Source of the DNA: Rhodanobacter sp. 7MK24
Lineage (GTDB): Bacteria; Pseudomonadota; Gammaproteobacteria; Xanthomonadales; Rhodanobacteraceae
Reading direction: 5' to 3'
Length of the DNA: 64,000 nt
NCBI RefSeq assembly: GCF_014842995.1
Contig: NZ_JACYXL010000001.1
Span: 187,183-251,182 of the forward strand
The notes under the pieces were generated by a model, which worked only from the letters and a program-made list of their open reading frames with translations, was not told where the DNA came from and ran no database searches. Made by a program: the position numbers and the translations under genes. Below are positions 1-8,288 of the stretch, piece by piece (positions within the stretch are counted from its first letter, which is position 1; every line of letters starts with the position of its first letter).

Positions 1-1070
1 CGATGCTGGCCTATCTCGGCGATCCGCTGGCGGACCGGCTGGAGCGCCTGCACATGGGCCGCACGCTGGCGGTGACCATCGTGTTCCTGGTGCTGCTCCT
101 GCTGCTGGGCGGTGCCTTGCTGCTGCTGATACCGCTGATCTCGCACCAGGTCGAAAACCTGATCCAGAACGTGCCGCGCTACGTGGACTGGGCTGAGCAC
201 ACGGCGTGGCCATGGCTGCAGGTGAAGCTGCACCTCGATCCGCGCACGTTCGACAGCGACCAGCTGATCGCCACCATCAAGGAGCACATCGGTTCAGTGG
301 GCGGCGTCGCCGGCCTGGTGCTGGGCAAGGTGTCGCGTTCCGGTCTGGGTTTCGTGCTGTGGCTCACCAACCTGGTGCTGGTCCCGGTGGTGGCGTTCTA
401 CCTGCTGCGCGACTGGGATCGGCTGGTAGCGGCCATCGACCGCCTGTTGCCGCGTTCGATCGAACCCACCATCGCCCACCTTGCGCGCGAAACGAATGCC
501 GTACTTGGCGCGTTCGTGCGCGGCCAATTGCTGGTGATGCTGGCGCTGGGCGTGTACTACGGAGGCTCGCTGTCGCTGGTCGCCGGGCTGTCGGTGGGTG
601 CGCTGATCGGCATGGTCGCTGGCCTGCTGAGCTTCGTGCCCTACCTCGGGTTCATCACCGGCTTCGGCGCGGCCATCATCGCCGCACTGGTGCAGTACGG
701 CGACTGGAACCATGTGCTGATTGTCTGCGGCGTATTCGTGGTGGGGCAGTTGCTGGAAGGCTACGTATTGGTGCCCAAGCTGGTGGGAGAGAAGATCGGC
801 CTGCATCCGGTGGCGGTGATTTTTGCGGTGCTGGCCGGCGGCGAGCTGTTCGGCTTCCTCGGTGTGTTGCTGGCGTTGCCGGCCGCGTCGGTGGTGATGG
901 TGTTGTTGCACTATCTGATGGAGCGTTACCGCCTGAGTGAGCTGTACACCGAAGAGGGCGAGGCCGACCCCGCCATCCATGAGACCGTCGTCGAAGTGGA
1001 TGTCGCCGTGAGCACTGCGTCTGACGCGGGGGAGACCGCGTCGCCGCACGAGCCATCCGCCCGGCCATGA
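1..1070 (+). CDS. AI-2E family transporter / PerM-like permease (5' truncated)
   Basis: Inner-membrane permease of the AI-2E exporter/PerM (UPF0118) family; the substrate cannot be told from sequence. The visible 355 residues open with an AYLGDPLADRLE segment, which in the family follows the first membrane helices, so the real start lies upstream of the window. Hydrophobic helices are seen at about residues 24-45, 113-135, 175-215, 220-250 and 270-305, with the usual soluble region between (about 48-110). The C-terminal tail after residue 315 is acidic and variable. The last codons overlap the next gene (hda) by ATGA, so the two are probably translationally coupled. The family call is firm, the substrate unknown. 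Confidence 0.85.
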   Translation, partial: MLAYLGDPLADRLERLHMGRTLAVTIVFLVLLLLLGGALLLLIPLISHQVENLIQNVPRYVDWAEHTAWPWLQVKLHLDPRTFDSDQLIATIKEHIGSVGGVAGLVLGKVSRSGLGFVLWLTNLVLVPVVAFYLLRDWDRLVAAIDRLLPRSIEPTIAHLARETNAVLGAFVRGQLLVMLALGVYYGGSLSLVAGLSVGALIGMVAGLLSFVPYLGFITGFGAAIIAALVQYGDWNHVLIVCGVFVVGQLLEGYVLVPKLVGEKIGLHPVAVIFAVLAGGELFGFLGVLLALPAASVVMVLLHYLMERYRLSELYTEEGEADPAIHETVVEVDVAVSTASDAGETASPHEPSARP

Positions 1071-1753
1071 TTCCGCAGCTGCCGCTTGCGTTGCGCTGGC
1101 CGCGCCGCCAGCGATTCGAACATTTCCATGCCGGCGCCAACGCCGCCGCACTCGCCGCGGTTGAACGGCTCGCGCGCGAGGCCGCTGCGCCATGGCTGTA
1201 CCTGCATGGACCGGCGGGCAGCGGCAAGAGCCATCTGCTGATGGCCGCATGCCAGGCCGCCGGCGACGCCGGGCGCAGCGTGCAGTACCTGCCGCTGGCG
1301 AAGTTTGCCGATCATGCCGCCGCGATCCGCGGCGTTGCGGGCGGTGCCTTGCTGGCGCTGGACGACCTCGGCGCCATCGCCGGCATCCGCGAGGCCGAGC
1401 ACGCGCTGTTCGACCTCTACAACCGCGCCAAGGCGGAAGGCGCAGCCCTGCTGTTCGCTGCCGAAACCACGCCTGCCCAGTTGGGCCTGGGGCTGCCCGA
1501 TCTTCGCTCGCGCCTCGGCGCCTGCACCCAGCTCGCGCTGCGACCGCTGGACGATGCCGAACGCCGCGACGTGCTCAAGGCGCAAGCCGCACTGCGCGGC
1601 ATCGAACTGGACGAAGGCGTGCTCGACTGGCTGTTCGCCCGCCATACCCGCGACCTCGGCGCGCTGCTGGACCTGCTGGACCGGCTGGACCAGGCTTCGC
1701 TGGCGGCGCAGCGGCGGGTGACGATCCCGTTCCTGCGCGAGCTGCTGAAATAG
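1067..1753 (+). CDS. hda: DnaA regulatory inactivator Hda
   Basis: AAA+ protein that works with the DNA-loaded beta clamp to stimulate ATP hydrolysis by DnaA and prevent re-initiation of replication (RIDA). The 228-residue length fits the family. The N-terminus carries the clamp-binding motif QLPLAL at residues 4-9. Walker A GPAGSGKSH is at 48-56 and Walker B LLALDDLG at about 95-102. The region is DnaA-like but lacks the DnaA DNA-binding domain, which separates Hda from DnaA. The start overlaps the stop of the permease gene (ATGA), and the clamp motif at the extreme N-terminus supports this start. Confidence 0.93.
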   Translation: MIPQLPLALRWPRRQRFEHFHAGANAAALAAVERLAREAAAPWLYLHGPAGSGKSHLLMAACQAAGDAGRSVQYLPLAKFADHAAAIRGVAGGALLALDDLGAIAGIREAEHALFDLYNRAKAEGAALLFAAETTPAQLGLGLPDLRSRLGACTQLALRPLDDAERRDVLKAQAALRGIELDEGVLDWLFARHTRDLGALLDLLDRLDQASLAAQRRVTIPFLRELLK

Positions 1754-1788
1754 CCGCAGAAGCCAACTGCACCCATGGTGGATTGCCC

Positions 1789-2043
1789 ATGCCCGACATC
1801 CAGTTCAGCAGCGACGAGAAGGAAATTCTCGTGCGCAAGATCAAGCTCTACTTCACGGAAGAGCTGAAGCAGGAGATCGGGCGCTTCGATGCCGAATTCC
1901 TGCTGGATTTCTTCGCGGGCGAAATCGGCGGCTATTTCTACAACCGCGGCCTGTACGACGCCCAGGCCATCCTCTCGGGCAAGCTGGACGAGCTGGGCGA
2001 AGCGATCTACCAGTTGGAGCGGCCGACCGAATTCCGGCGGTGA
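1789..2043 (+). CDS. DUF2164 family protein
   Basis: Small 84-residue acidic protein of the DUF2164 family, function unknown. The sequence is rich in short amphipathic helices and holds the family-like segments FDAEFLLDFFAGEIGGYFYNRG and YDAQ at about residues 33-58. No signal peptide or membrane segment is seen. It starts 35 nt after the hda stop and is probably cotranscribed. An ATG at 1775 is out of frame, so the start at 1789 is clear. The protein ends EFRR just before a TGA. Confidence 0.8.
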   Translation: MPDIQFSSDEKEILVRKIKLYFTEELKQEIGRFDAEFLLDFFAGEIGGYFYNRGLYDAQAILSGKLDELGEAIYQLERPTEFRR

Positions 2044-2131
2044 GGCCCGGTCTGCAACAAGGGTTTTCCTTGCGAAATTTGCCGGGTGAGCAGGAAGATG
2101 GGCCGCACGAATCGCGACGGAGACGCCTCCA

Positions 2132-2656
2132 ATGTCATGGATGCATGCCGGCCTGCTTGCTCCAGCGCTTCTCCTGGCAGCAGGCGCGGCCGATCCGTCG
2201 TCGTATGCGGCCACGCACCCGGCGGCCTATGCGGGAACCTACGTTCTTCGCGTGTGCCATGGCCCATGCACCGCAACGCCCGATTTCACCGGAACACTGG
2301 TGTTGTTCGAGCGTCCGATACGGAATGCGCAGGGGCGTCTCTTTCGTGCCGACCTCGACACGCAATATGCCAACGGCTGCTTCGTCTGGTCGAAAGCAAC
2401 AGGCGGCCCGTTTGGCAACGAGCGGCGCGGCTTCTTCTCATGGGCGTTGTTTGAAGGTGCCGCTGATCTTGAGCTGATGCGTTCGCCGGATGGTGGTTAC
2501 CGAGTACGCATGCAACTGACGCCGAAAGGCTTGCGTGGCGAAGCTGGGATCTGGGTTGATCCAGGCCCCGCAGATGCGGGGCACGAGGCTCGAGATCAAT
2601 TGATTGCTGAGCGTTTGGGTGAGCCGGATATCGCCGCGTGCAATTCGCCGCCTTGA
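2132..2656 (+). CDS. Hypothetical secreted protein
   Basis: I do not recognise a family. The 174-residue product begins with a hydrophobic, alanine-rich stretch (residues 4-20) that reads as a cleavable Sec signal peptide ending near AAGAADP, so a periplasmic or secreted location is inferred. The mature part has three cysteines (in the pattern VCHGPC and NGCFVW, plus AACN at the C-terminus) that could form disulfides, and a beta-rich look (YVLRV, FTGTLVLF, YRVRMQL). It sits between the hda group and the reverse-strand suhB, with only 22 nt to the suhB stop. Confidence 0.6.
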   Translation: MSWMHAGLLAPALLLAAGAADPSSYAATHPAAYAGTYVLRVCHGPCTATPDFTGTLVLFERPIRNAQGRLFRADLDTQYANGCFVWSKATGGPFGNERRGFFSWALFEGAADLELMRSPDGGYRVRMQLTPKGLRGEAGIWVDPGPADAGHEARDQLIAERLGEPDIAACNSPP

Positions 2657-2678
2657 TCTGGTGGTTCCGGTCGAGTGA

Positions 2679-3497
2679 TCAGGCTTTCAACAACTCTGGT
2701 GTCGCCTGGGCGCCGATCGCGTCGGTCATCGCCTTCGCCACGTTAAGGTTGCCGGCGATGATGTTGCCGCTTTCGGGGATGCCGTCGCGGCCGGCGAAGT
2801 CGCCGTAGCGCCCGCCCGCCTCGTGCACCAGCAGCACGCCGGCGGCCATGTCCCAGGGCTTGAGGCCGATCTCGAAGTAGCCGTCGTAGCGGCCGGCGGC
2901 GGTATAGGCGAGGTCAAGCGCGGCGGAGCCGGAGCGGCGGATGTCCTCGGCCTGGCCGAGCAGGGCGCGGGTCATCGCGAGCTGCGCGTCGAGGTGGGCG
3001 CGCTGGCGGTAGGGAAAGCCGGTGGCGATCATCGCGCCGCCCAGGTTCTCGCGCTTGCCGACGCGGACGCGCGTCGGGCCGGTGCCCTTGTCCAGATAGG
3101 CGCCGTCGCCCTTGCTGGCGGTGAACAGTTCGCCACGCAACGGATCGAACACCACTCCATAGACCGGCACGCCCTTGTCCAGCATGGCGATGGAGACGCT
3201 GAAATGCGGGATGCCGCGCAGGTAGTTGTGGGTGCCATCCAGCGGGTCGATCACCCAGGTGAGCGGGTTCTTCTTGCCGATGGCGCCGCTTTCCTCGGCG
3301 AGGATGCCGTGGTCGGGGTAGGCGCGGCGCAGTTCCTTGACGATCTCGGCCTCGGCCAGCTTGTCGACCTCGGAGGCGAAGTCCATGCGCTGCTTCTCGA
3401 CGACGGCGAGGCCTTCGATGCGGTTCATGTAGCGCAGGATCACGTTGCCGGCGGCGCGCGCGGCGCGCACCGCGATGGTGATGGCGGGTCGGGTCAT
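2679..3497 (-). CDS. suhB: Inositol-1-monophosphatase SuhB
   Basis: Mg-dependent inositol monophosphatase family enzyme; in E. coli SuhB also binds the NusA/RNA polymerase antitermination complex for rRNA synthesis. All family metal-binding motifs are present: GILAEES around residues 64-70 (Glu69), WVIDPLDGT at 81-89 (Asp84, Asp87) and KPWDMAAG at 213-220 (Asp216). The 272-residue length is typical. In enterobacteria suhB is divergent from trmJ. Here trmJ also lies on the other side, but with an extra gene between. RBS and start at 3497 look ordinary. Confidence 0.95.
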   Translation of the reverse strand: MTRPAITIAVRAARAAGNVILRYMNRIEGLAVVEKQRMDFASEVDKLAEAEIVKELRRAYPDHGILAEESGAIGKKNPLTWVIDPLDGTHNYLRGIPHFSVSIAMLDKGVPVYGVVFDPLRGELFTASKGDGAYLDKGTGPTRVRVGKRENLGGAMIATGFPYRQRAHLDAQLAMTRALLGQAEDIRRSGSAALDLAYTAAGRYDGYFEIGLKPWDMAAGVLLVHEAGGRYGDFAGRDGIPESGNIIAGNLNVAKAMTDAIGAQATPELLKA

Positions 3498-3683
3498 GGC
3501 TTCGGCTGTCGAAAGAACGGGTTGCGGCCGGCGATTCTAGCAGATATGGCCATCTGAACCATCAGGGATGGTGAAGGTCACCTGCTTGGCGTGACGCATG
3601 TTGTTTCGAGGTGTGCGTGGCTGACAAGCGGTGCTGCATACTGAGCAGATTGGCTTCCATGTGGTCATATCAAGGGGGAGTAA

Positions 3684-4238
3684 ATGACTGTTCGTCAGTT
3701 GGTTGGTCTCGGTTTGCGCCTGCTAGCTTTGTGGCTCTTTTTTGGAGCGCTAACTTGTTTCGGGCAAATTGGATCTGTCATGACGCGGGGTGCCGGCTTC
3801 ACGTCGTCGCCGGTGATTACTGGATCTGTTGTGGCATTGGCATTCCTGTTGTTTGGTCTGATGTTTTGGATATTCAGTGATGGCATAGCAGGCGCGTTGT
3901 TATCCGGACTTTCAAAGGACGTACAGATACAGATAGGGGCCTCCGACTTAATGGTTGTCGGGTGTGCGCTCACGGGCCTGTGGTGGCTAAGGAGTGCTGC
4001 GCTGCCACTAATTTCGATATGGCTCAGGTCTCTATACCTTTCAACGACGACGACGGATCAGTCGTCGTTGGACGTGATGAGTGCGTCTACCCGAATTGAC
4101 TGTGGTCTCTGTTTGCTTCAAATCGTCATAGCGTTAGCTCTTGTATGCCGTCCGCGATGGATTGCCAGTCGGCTGCTACGCGATACCGAACGAACTCCTC
4201 GTGAAACACATGAAAGCGAAAGATCAATGGGGTCATAA
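3684..4238 (+). CDS. Hypothetical AT-richer membrane protein between suhB and trmJ
   Basis: No family recognised. The 184-residue product has three or four hydrophobic helices: about residues 8-28, 45-68, 92-115 and 140-158. The remainder is short polar loops and a charged C-terminal tail (RDTERTPRETHESERS). A strong ribosome binding site (AAGGGGGAG) lies just before the ATG. Its DNA is clearly lower in GC and uses rarer A/T-ending codons than its neighbours, and it separates suhB from trmJ, which are adjacent in many gammaproteobacteria. This suggests recent acquisition. The stop at 4236-4238 is 4 nt before the chosen trmJ start. Confidence 0.6.
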   Translation: MTVRQLVGLGLRLLALWLFFGALTCFGQIGSVMTRGAGFTSSPVITGSVVALAFLLFGLMFWIFSDGIAGALLSGLSKDVQIQIGASDLMVVGCALTGLWWLRSAALPLISIWLRSLYLSTTTTDQSSLDVMSASTRIDCGLCLLQIVIALALVCRPRWIASRLLRDTERTPRETHESERSMGS

Positions 4239-4242
4239 GTTG

Positions 4243-5010
4243 ATGCCGATGACCGAAATTCACGACCTTACCTCCCTGTTCCGCTTCGTGCTGGTACGCA
4301 CCTCCCATCCGGGCAATATCGGCGGCGCGGCGCGGGCGATACGTACCATGGGCTTCACGCGGCTGGAACTGGTGGCGCCGCAGCGTTTCCCCGACCGCGA
4401 GGCGGACGCGCTGGCGGCGAACGCGGTGCAGGTGCTGGCCGAGGCCGGCGTGCACGAGACCCTGGTCGAGGGACTTTCCGGGGCGAGCTTCGCGCTGGGC
4501 CTGTCCGCACGCCGACGCGGGGTGAACCTGCCGGAGCTGTCGCCACGCGAGGGGGCCGCGCAGGCGCTGGCCGCAGCCGCGCGCGGCGAGCAGGTGGCGC
4601 TGCTGTTCGGCAACGAGCGCACCGGCCTGGAAAACGAGGAGCTGGCGACCTGCCATGCGATGGTGCGCATTCCCAGCGTGGACGACTTCAGTTCGTTGAA
4701 CCTTGCACAGGCGGTGCAGGTGATGGCCTACGAACTGCGCCTGGCGATGCTGGGCGATGCGCTGCCTGTGCCGCCGCCCGAGAACGACGAGCCGCCCGCC
4801 GATGCGGGGCAGATGGAACGCTTCTACGCCCATCTTGCCGAGACACTGGACGACATCGACTTCCACAAGGGGCGCGAGCCGACCACGATCATGCTGCGGT
4901 TGCGGAAGCTGTTTCAGCGTGCGCAGCCGGATCAGCGCGAGTTGCGTGTGCTGCACGGGATTCTGGCGGACGCGCAGCGGATGGCGATGCTGGCACGCGG
5001 AAAACGGTAG
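4243..5010 (+). CDS. trmJ: tRNA (cytidine/uridine-2'-O-)-methyltransferase TrmJ
   Basis: SPOUT-class methyltransferase that 2'-O-methylates nucleotide 32 in the anticodon loop of several tRNAs using SAM. SPOUT motif 1 is LVRTSHPGNIGGAARAIRTMG near residues 15-35. Motif 2 ALLFGNERTGLENEEL is near 120-136, and motif 3 IPSVDDFSSLNLAQAVQVM near 145-163 forms the SAM-binding trefoil knot. The start at 4243 is chosen because a GGGG ribosome-binding stretch sits about 10 nt upstream; ATG 4249 is also possible, and a longer TTG-initiated form from 4141 would run into the preceding gene. The TAG stop is the first part of a REP palindrome. Confidence 0.92.
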   Translation: MPMTEIHDLTSLFRFVLVRTSHPGNIGGAARAIRTMGFTRLELVAPQRFPDREADALAANAVQVLAEAGVHETLVEGLSGASFALGLSARRRGVNLPELSPREGAAQALAAAARGEQVALLFGNERTGLENEELATCHAMVRIPSVDDFSSLNLAQAVQVMAYELRLAMLGDALPVPPPENDEPPADAGQMERFYAHLAETLDDIDFHKGREPTTIMLRLRKLFQRAQPDQRELRVLHGILADAQRMAMLARGKR

Positions 5011-5084
5011 GAACACACCCTGTGCGCGATTGCCTTTCGCTTCGATCAGAGCGAAAAGCAATCGCGCACAGGGTGCACTCCTAC
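5007..5084. repeat. REP palindrome (GTAG type) spanning both stop codons of trmJ and the CorC-like gene
   Basis: A 78-nt imperfect palindrome beginning GTAGGAACACACCCTGTGCG and ending with the complementary arm CAGGGTGCACTCCTAC. It shares ACCCTGTGCGCGA and the GTAG/CTAC ends with the element at 47996-48072. This matches the GTAG-headed REP elements known from Stenotrophomonas/Xanthomonas that are linked to RAYT (TnpA-REP) transposases. It fills the convergent gap exactly: TAG at 5008-5010 is the trmJ stop, and CTA at 5081-5083 is the stop of the reverse-strand gene. It may act as a bidirectional terminator or transcript stabiliser. Confidence 0.85.
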
Positions 5085-6406
5085 CCTTCGGCTTCGTCCG
5101 TGCTCTCGCGCGTGGGTTCGCGGGTGACCAGCAGCTTGTCGATGCGCGCGCCGTCCAGATCCACCACTTCGAAGCGGATGCCTTGCCAGGCGAACACCTC
5201 GCCGACTTGCGGAATGTGACCGAGCGCGGCCATCACCATGCCGGCGGCGGTGCGGAATTCGTGCTCGGCTTCGCCGGGCAGGTGGTCGAGGCGCAGCAGT
5301 TCGCGCAGGTCGTCGGTGGCCAGGCTGCCGTCGATCAGCCAGCTGCCGTCGGCACGCTCGACGATGGGCGCGTTTTCCGCGGTGTCGCCGTGGGCGAGCT
5401 GGCTGGCGCCGACCACAGCGGCGAGCAGGTCGTTGACGGTGACCACGCCCTCGATGTCGCCGTATTCGTCCACCACCAGCGCCAGCGGGGTTTCGGCGTC
5501 GCGGAACTCTTCCAGCAAGTCGAGTGCACGCGCGGTGGCCGGCACGTACAGCGGCTTGGCAAGGTGCTCGAACAGTTGCGGGCGGCCCTCGGCGAAAGAC
5601 TGCAGCAGGCGCTTCACTTCGACCACGCCCACCACCTCGCTCTCGTCGCCGCGGTACACCGGGTAGCGCGAGTACGGCGTCTGCCGCAGCACTTCCACGT
5701 TCTCCTCGCGCGGCGCGGCCATGTCCAGCCACGCAATACGCACGCGTGGCGTCATCACGCTGTCCACGCTGCGGTCGCCGAGACGCAGCACGCGGTTGAC
5801 CATGGCGTGTTCGTCCGCGTCCAGCACGCCCTGTTCGGCGCTTTCGGCCACCAGCAGGCGGATTTCCTCTTCCGTGGCGGCGGCATGGCTGTGGCCGCGC
5901 ACGCCCAGCGCGCGCAGCAGCAGGTTGCTGGCGGTGTTGAGCAGCCACACGAACGGCGCGGTGGCGCGCGACAGCAGCAGCATAGGAATGGCCACGATGG
6001 CCGACACCTTCTCCGGTGCCGACAGCGCCAGGCGCTTGGGCACCAGTTCGCCCACCACGATCTGGATGAAGGAGATCAGCACGAAGCCCAGCACCACGCC
6101 GATGATGCGGGCGTAGGGCTCCAGCCACGCGGCGTGGCCACCGTGCAGCAGGTCGGCGATGTGCGCGCCCAGTGCGTCGCCGGCCACCGCGCCGGTGACC
6201 AGCATCATCAAGGTGATGCCGACCTGGATGGTGGAGAGGAAATATTCCGGATTCTCGGCATGCCGCAGCGCCACCGTCGCGCGGCGGCTGCTGCGCGCCA
6301 TCTGCTTGAGGCGGCTCTTGCGCGAGGCGACCAGCGCCATCTCGGACAGCGCGAAGAAGCCGTTGCACAGGGCGAGCACGAGGACGAGCGCGATTTCGGT
6401 CAGCAT
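5081..6406 (-). CDS. CNNM/CorC-HlyC family protein (DUF21-CBS-CBS-CorC_C)
   Basis: Inner-membrane protein of the CNNM/UPF0053 (HlyC/CorC) family, associated with Mg/Co homeostasis; the transported ion is not certain. Order in 441 residues: DUF21 membrane domain with about four helices (residues 1-190, opening LTEIALVLVLALCNGFFALSEMALVAS, the family signature with Glu in a helix), two CBS domains (about 205-325, including MTPRVRIAWLD and VVDEYGDIEGVVTVNDLL), and a CorC_HlyC transporter-associated domain (about 345-430). The gene runs towards trmJ and ends inside the REP palindrome. Divergent upstream from the DUF47-pit pair. Confidence 0.9.
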   Translation of the reverse strand: MLTEIALVLVLALCNGFFALSEMALVASRKSRLKQMARSSRRATVALRHAENPEYFLSTIQVGITLMMLVTGAVAGDALGAHIADLLHGGHAAWLEPYARIIGVVLGFVLISFIQIVVGELVPKRLALSAPEKVSAIVAIPMLLLSRATAPFVWLLNTASNLLLRALGVRGHSHAAATEEEIRLLVAESAEQGVLDADEHAMVNRVLRLGDRSVDSVMTPRVRIAWLDMAAPREENVEVLRQTPYSRYPVYRGDESEVVGVVEVKRLLQSFAEGRPQLFEHLAKPLYVPATARALDLLEEFRDAETPLALVVDEYGDIEGVVTVNDLLAAVVGASQLAHGDTAENAPIVERADGSWLIDGSLATDDLRELLRLDHLPGEAEHEFRTAAGMVMAALGHIPQVGEVFAWQGIRFEVVDLDGARIDKLLVTREPTRESTDEAEG

Positions 6407-6439
6407 CGCGTGGGGCGTGAGGCGGAATGCATTGAGGGA

Positions 6440-6454
6440 GTTTAGCGGCTAAAC
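6440..6454. promoter_or_regulatory. Palindrome GTTTAGC-G-GCTAAAC between divergent genes
   Basis: Perfect 7-1-7 inverted repeat in the 131-nt space between the divergent CorC-like gene (start 6406) and the DUF47 gene (start 6538). A second inverted pair GGCGCC...GGCGCC lies just downstream (about 6456-6474). Such symmetry is typical of a repressor site, but no regulator can be named. Confidence 0.3.
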
Positions 6455-6487
6455 CGGCGCCGTTACGGGGCGCCATGCTGCGATGCG

Positions 6488-6507
6488 AGGTAACTGTCCT
6501 GTAACAT
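6488..6507 (+). promoter_or_regulatory. Possible PhoB box upstream of DUF47-pit
   Basis: Two GTAAC cores occur at 6490-6494 and 6501-6505, exactly 11 bp apart (AGGTAAC, 4 nt, CTGTAAC-AT). The PhoB box is a pair of 7-bp repeats with an 11-bp period, and CTGTAACAT is a common half-site variant. The site is about 30-50 nt upstream of the phosphate uptake pair. The first repeat matches poorly, so this is a weak prediction supported mainly by spacing and context. Confidence 0.3.
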
Positions 6508-6537
6508 CGCCGCCATTCGACCCAAGGCGCGACCCGC

Positions 6538-7167
6538 ATGTTTTCACTGCAGACGATCTTCGGCAAAGGCGACAAGTTCTACGGCTTGCTGGAGCAGAGC
6601 GCCGAGGCGGCGCACGAAAGTGCCAAGGCGCTGCACGCGCTGGTCACCCAGGCCGATCACGCGCCGGTGATGGCCGCGTTCGCGGCGACCCGGGCGCGTG
6701 AGAAATCGCTGGCCTCGAAGATCAGCGAGGAACTGGTGAACACCTTCGTCACCGCGCTGGATCGCGAGGACATCGAGGCGCTGAATTCGGCCTTGTACAA
6801 GATCCCCAAATCGGTGGAGAAGTTCGCCGAGCGCTACGACATCGTGTCCGTGCGCCTGCAGGGCGTGGACTTCGGCCAGCGTGCACTGGTGCTGGAGCGC
6901 TCCGCCACCGTGGTGGTGGAGATGATCGGCGAACTGCGTCGCGGGCTGCGCATCGATCCGGTGAAGAAGCTGCAGGACCGCCTGCAGACGCTGGAATCCG
7001 AAGGCGACCGCATGCTGCTGGCGCCGTACCGCACGCTTTACGTGGAAGGCAACGACGCCATGAAGGCGATGCTCGCGAAGGACTTGTTCGAGCTGATCGA
7101 GAAGGCCATCGACAAGTGCCGCGACGTTGGCAACATCGTCTATTCGATCGTGCTAAAGAACTCATGA
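6538..7167 (+). CDS. DUF47 family protein (Pit accessory, PhoU-like)
   Basis: Cytoplasmic helical-bundle protein of the DUF47/TIGR00153 family, related to PhoU and usually encoded next to Pit phosphate transporters, where it is thought to modulate transport. The 209-residue product starts MFSLQTIFGKGDKFYGLLEQSAEAA and carries the typical pattern FVTALDREDIEAL (about 61-73) and a long amphipathic C-terminal helix (LAKDLFELIEKAIDKCRDVGNIV) holding the acidic residues typical of PhoU-like metal sites. The next gene starts at ATGA over its stop, so the two are translationally coupled. A possible PhoB box precedes it. Confidence 0.92.
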   Translation: MFSLQTIFGKGDKFYGLLEQSAEAAHESAKALHALVTQADHAPVMAAFAATRAREKSLASKISEELVNTFVTALDREDIEALNSALYKIPKSVEKFAERYDIVSVRLQGVDFGQRALVLERSATVVVEMIGELRRGLRIDPVKKLQDRLQTLESEGDRMLLAPYRTLYVEGNDAMKAMLAKDLFELIEKAIDKCRDVGNIVYSIVLKNS

Positions 7168-8288
7168 GCCTCGGACTCGTGGCAGTGGTGGTGCTGATCG
7201 CACTCGCCTTCACCTACATCAACGGCTTCCACGACACCGCCAACTCGATCGCCACGGTGGTGGCGACCAAGGTGCTCACGCCGGGTCAGGCGGTGCTGCT
7301 GGCGGCGGTGACCAACCTGATCGGCGCGCTGTGGGGCACGGCGGTGGCGGCCACCATCGCCGCCGGCATCGTCAACACCGGCGTGGTCGAGGCCGGTCCG
7401 CAGTTGCTGATCTGCGCACTGCTGGCAGCCATCGTGTGGAATCTCATCACGTGGTGGCTGGGCCTGCCTTCCAGCTCCAGCCATGCCCTGGTGGGAGCGC
7501 TGGTAGGTGCGGCAATGGCTGAAGCCGGCGACCATTTCAACGCGGTGATCTGGTCGCAGGGCGGCGCGCACTGGTGGCTGGGCAAAGGCGTGATCCCGAA
7601 GGTGGTGGTGCCGATGGTGGTGTCGCCGTTCGCGGGCCTGGTGATCGGCTTCCTGCTGATGGGCGGCCTTTATGCATTGTTGGCGTGGTTCTCGCGCCGC
7701 AGCGGCTGGTTGCGGCTGCTCGGCCGCACGCCCTTCGTCAACAGCTTCTTCGGCAAGGCGCAGATCGCCTCGGCCAGCGCCATGGGCCTGGCCCACGGCA
7801 TGAACGACGCGCAGAAGAGCATGGGCATCATCGCGCTGGCCCTGGCCAGCGCCACCGCGGCGGGCCAGTTCGATCATCTGCCGGGGTGGCTGCATTTCCT
7901 GCGCATCAGCGGCTCCGCCCACGGCGGCTTCGTGGTGCCGGCGTGGGTGGCGGTGGTTTGCGCGCTGACCATGGCCGGCGGTACGGCTGGTGGCGGCTGG
8001 CGCATCATCAAGACACTGGGCCACAAGATGGTGAAGCTGCATCCGATCAACGGCTTCGCGGCCGAGGGCAGTTCGGCCATCGTGATCCTGGGCGCTTCGG
8101 CGTTCGGCCTGCCGGTGTCCACCACCCACGTGGTGTCGTCCGCGATCATGGGCGTGGGCTCGGCAAAGCGTTCCAACGCCATCCGGTGGTCGGTGGTGGA
8201 ACGCATGGTGTGGGCATGGATCCTCACCTTGCCGATCACCGCGCTGGTCGCATGGGGCTTCGTCCGGATCGCCCGCCTGCTGGGCTAG
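7164..8288 (+). CDS. pit: Inorganic phosphate transporter Pit
   Basis: Low-affinity proton-coupled phosphate (metal-phosphate) symporter in the inner membrane, PiT/PHO4 family. Both duplicated family signatures are present: GFHDTANSIATVVATKVL near residues 17-34 and AHGMNDAQKSMGIIALAL near 211-228, with about ten hydrophobic helices in 374 residues. The start at 7164 overlaps the DUF47 stop (ATGA); an upstream in-frame ATG at 7116 would lie deep inside DUF47 and is rejected. The TAG stop lies in the left end of the inverted-repeat element 8285-8453. Confidence 0.94.
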   Translation: MSLGLVAVVVLIALAFTYINGFHDTANSIATVVATKVLTPGQAVLLAAVTNLIGALWGTAVAATIAAGIVNTGVVEAGPQLLICALLAAIVWNLITWWLGLPSSSSHALVGALVGAAMAEAGDHFNAVIWSQGGAHWWLGKGVIPKVVVPMVVSPFAGLVIGFLLMGGLYALLAWFSRRSGWLRLLGRTPFVNSFFGKAQIASASAMGLAHGMNDAQKSMGIIALALASATAAGQFDHLPGWLHFLRISGSAHGGFVVPAWVAVVCALTMAGGTAGGGWRIIKTLGHKMVKLHPINGFAAEGSSAIVILGASAFGLPVSTTHVVSSAIMGVGSAKRSNAIRWSVVERMVWAWILTLPITALVAWGFVRIARLLG

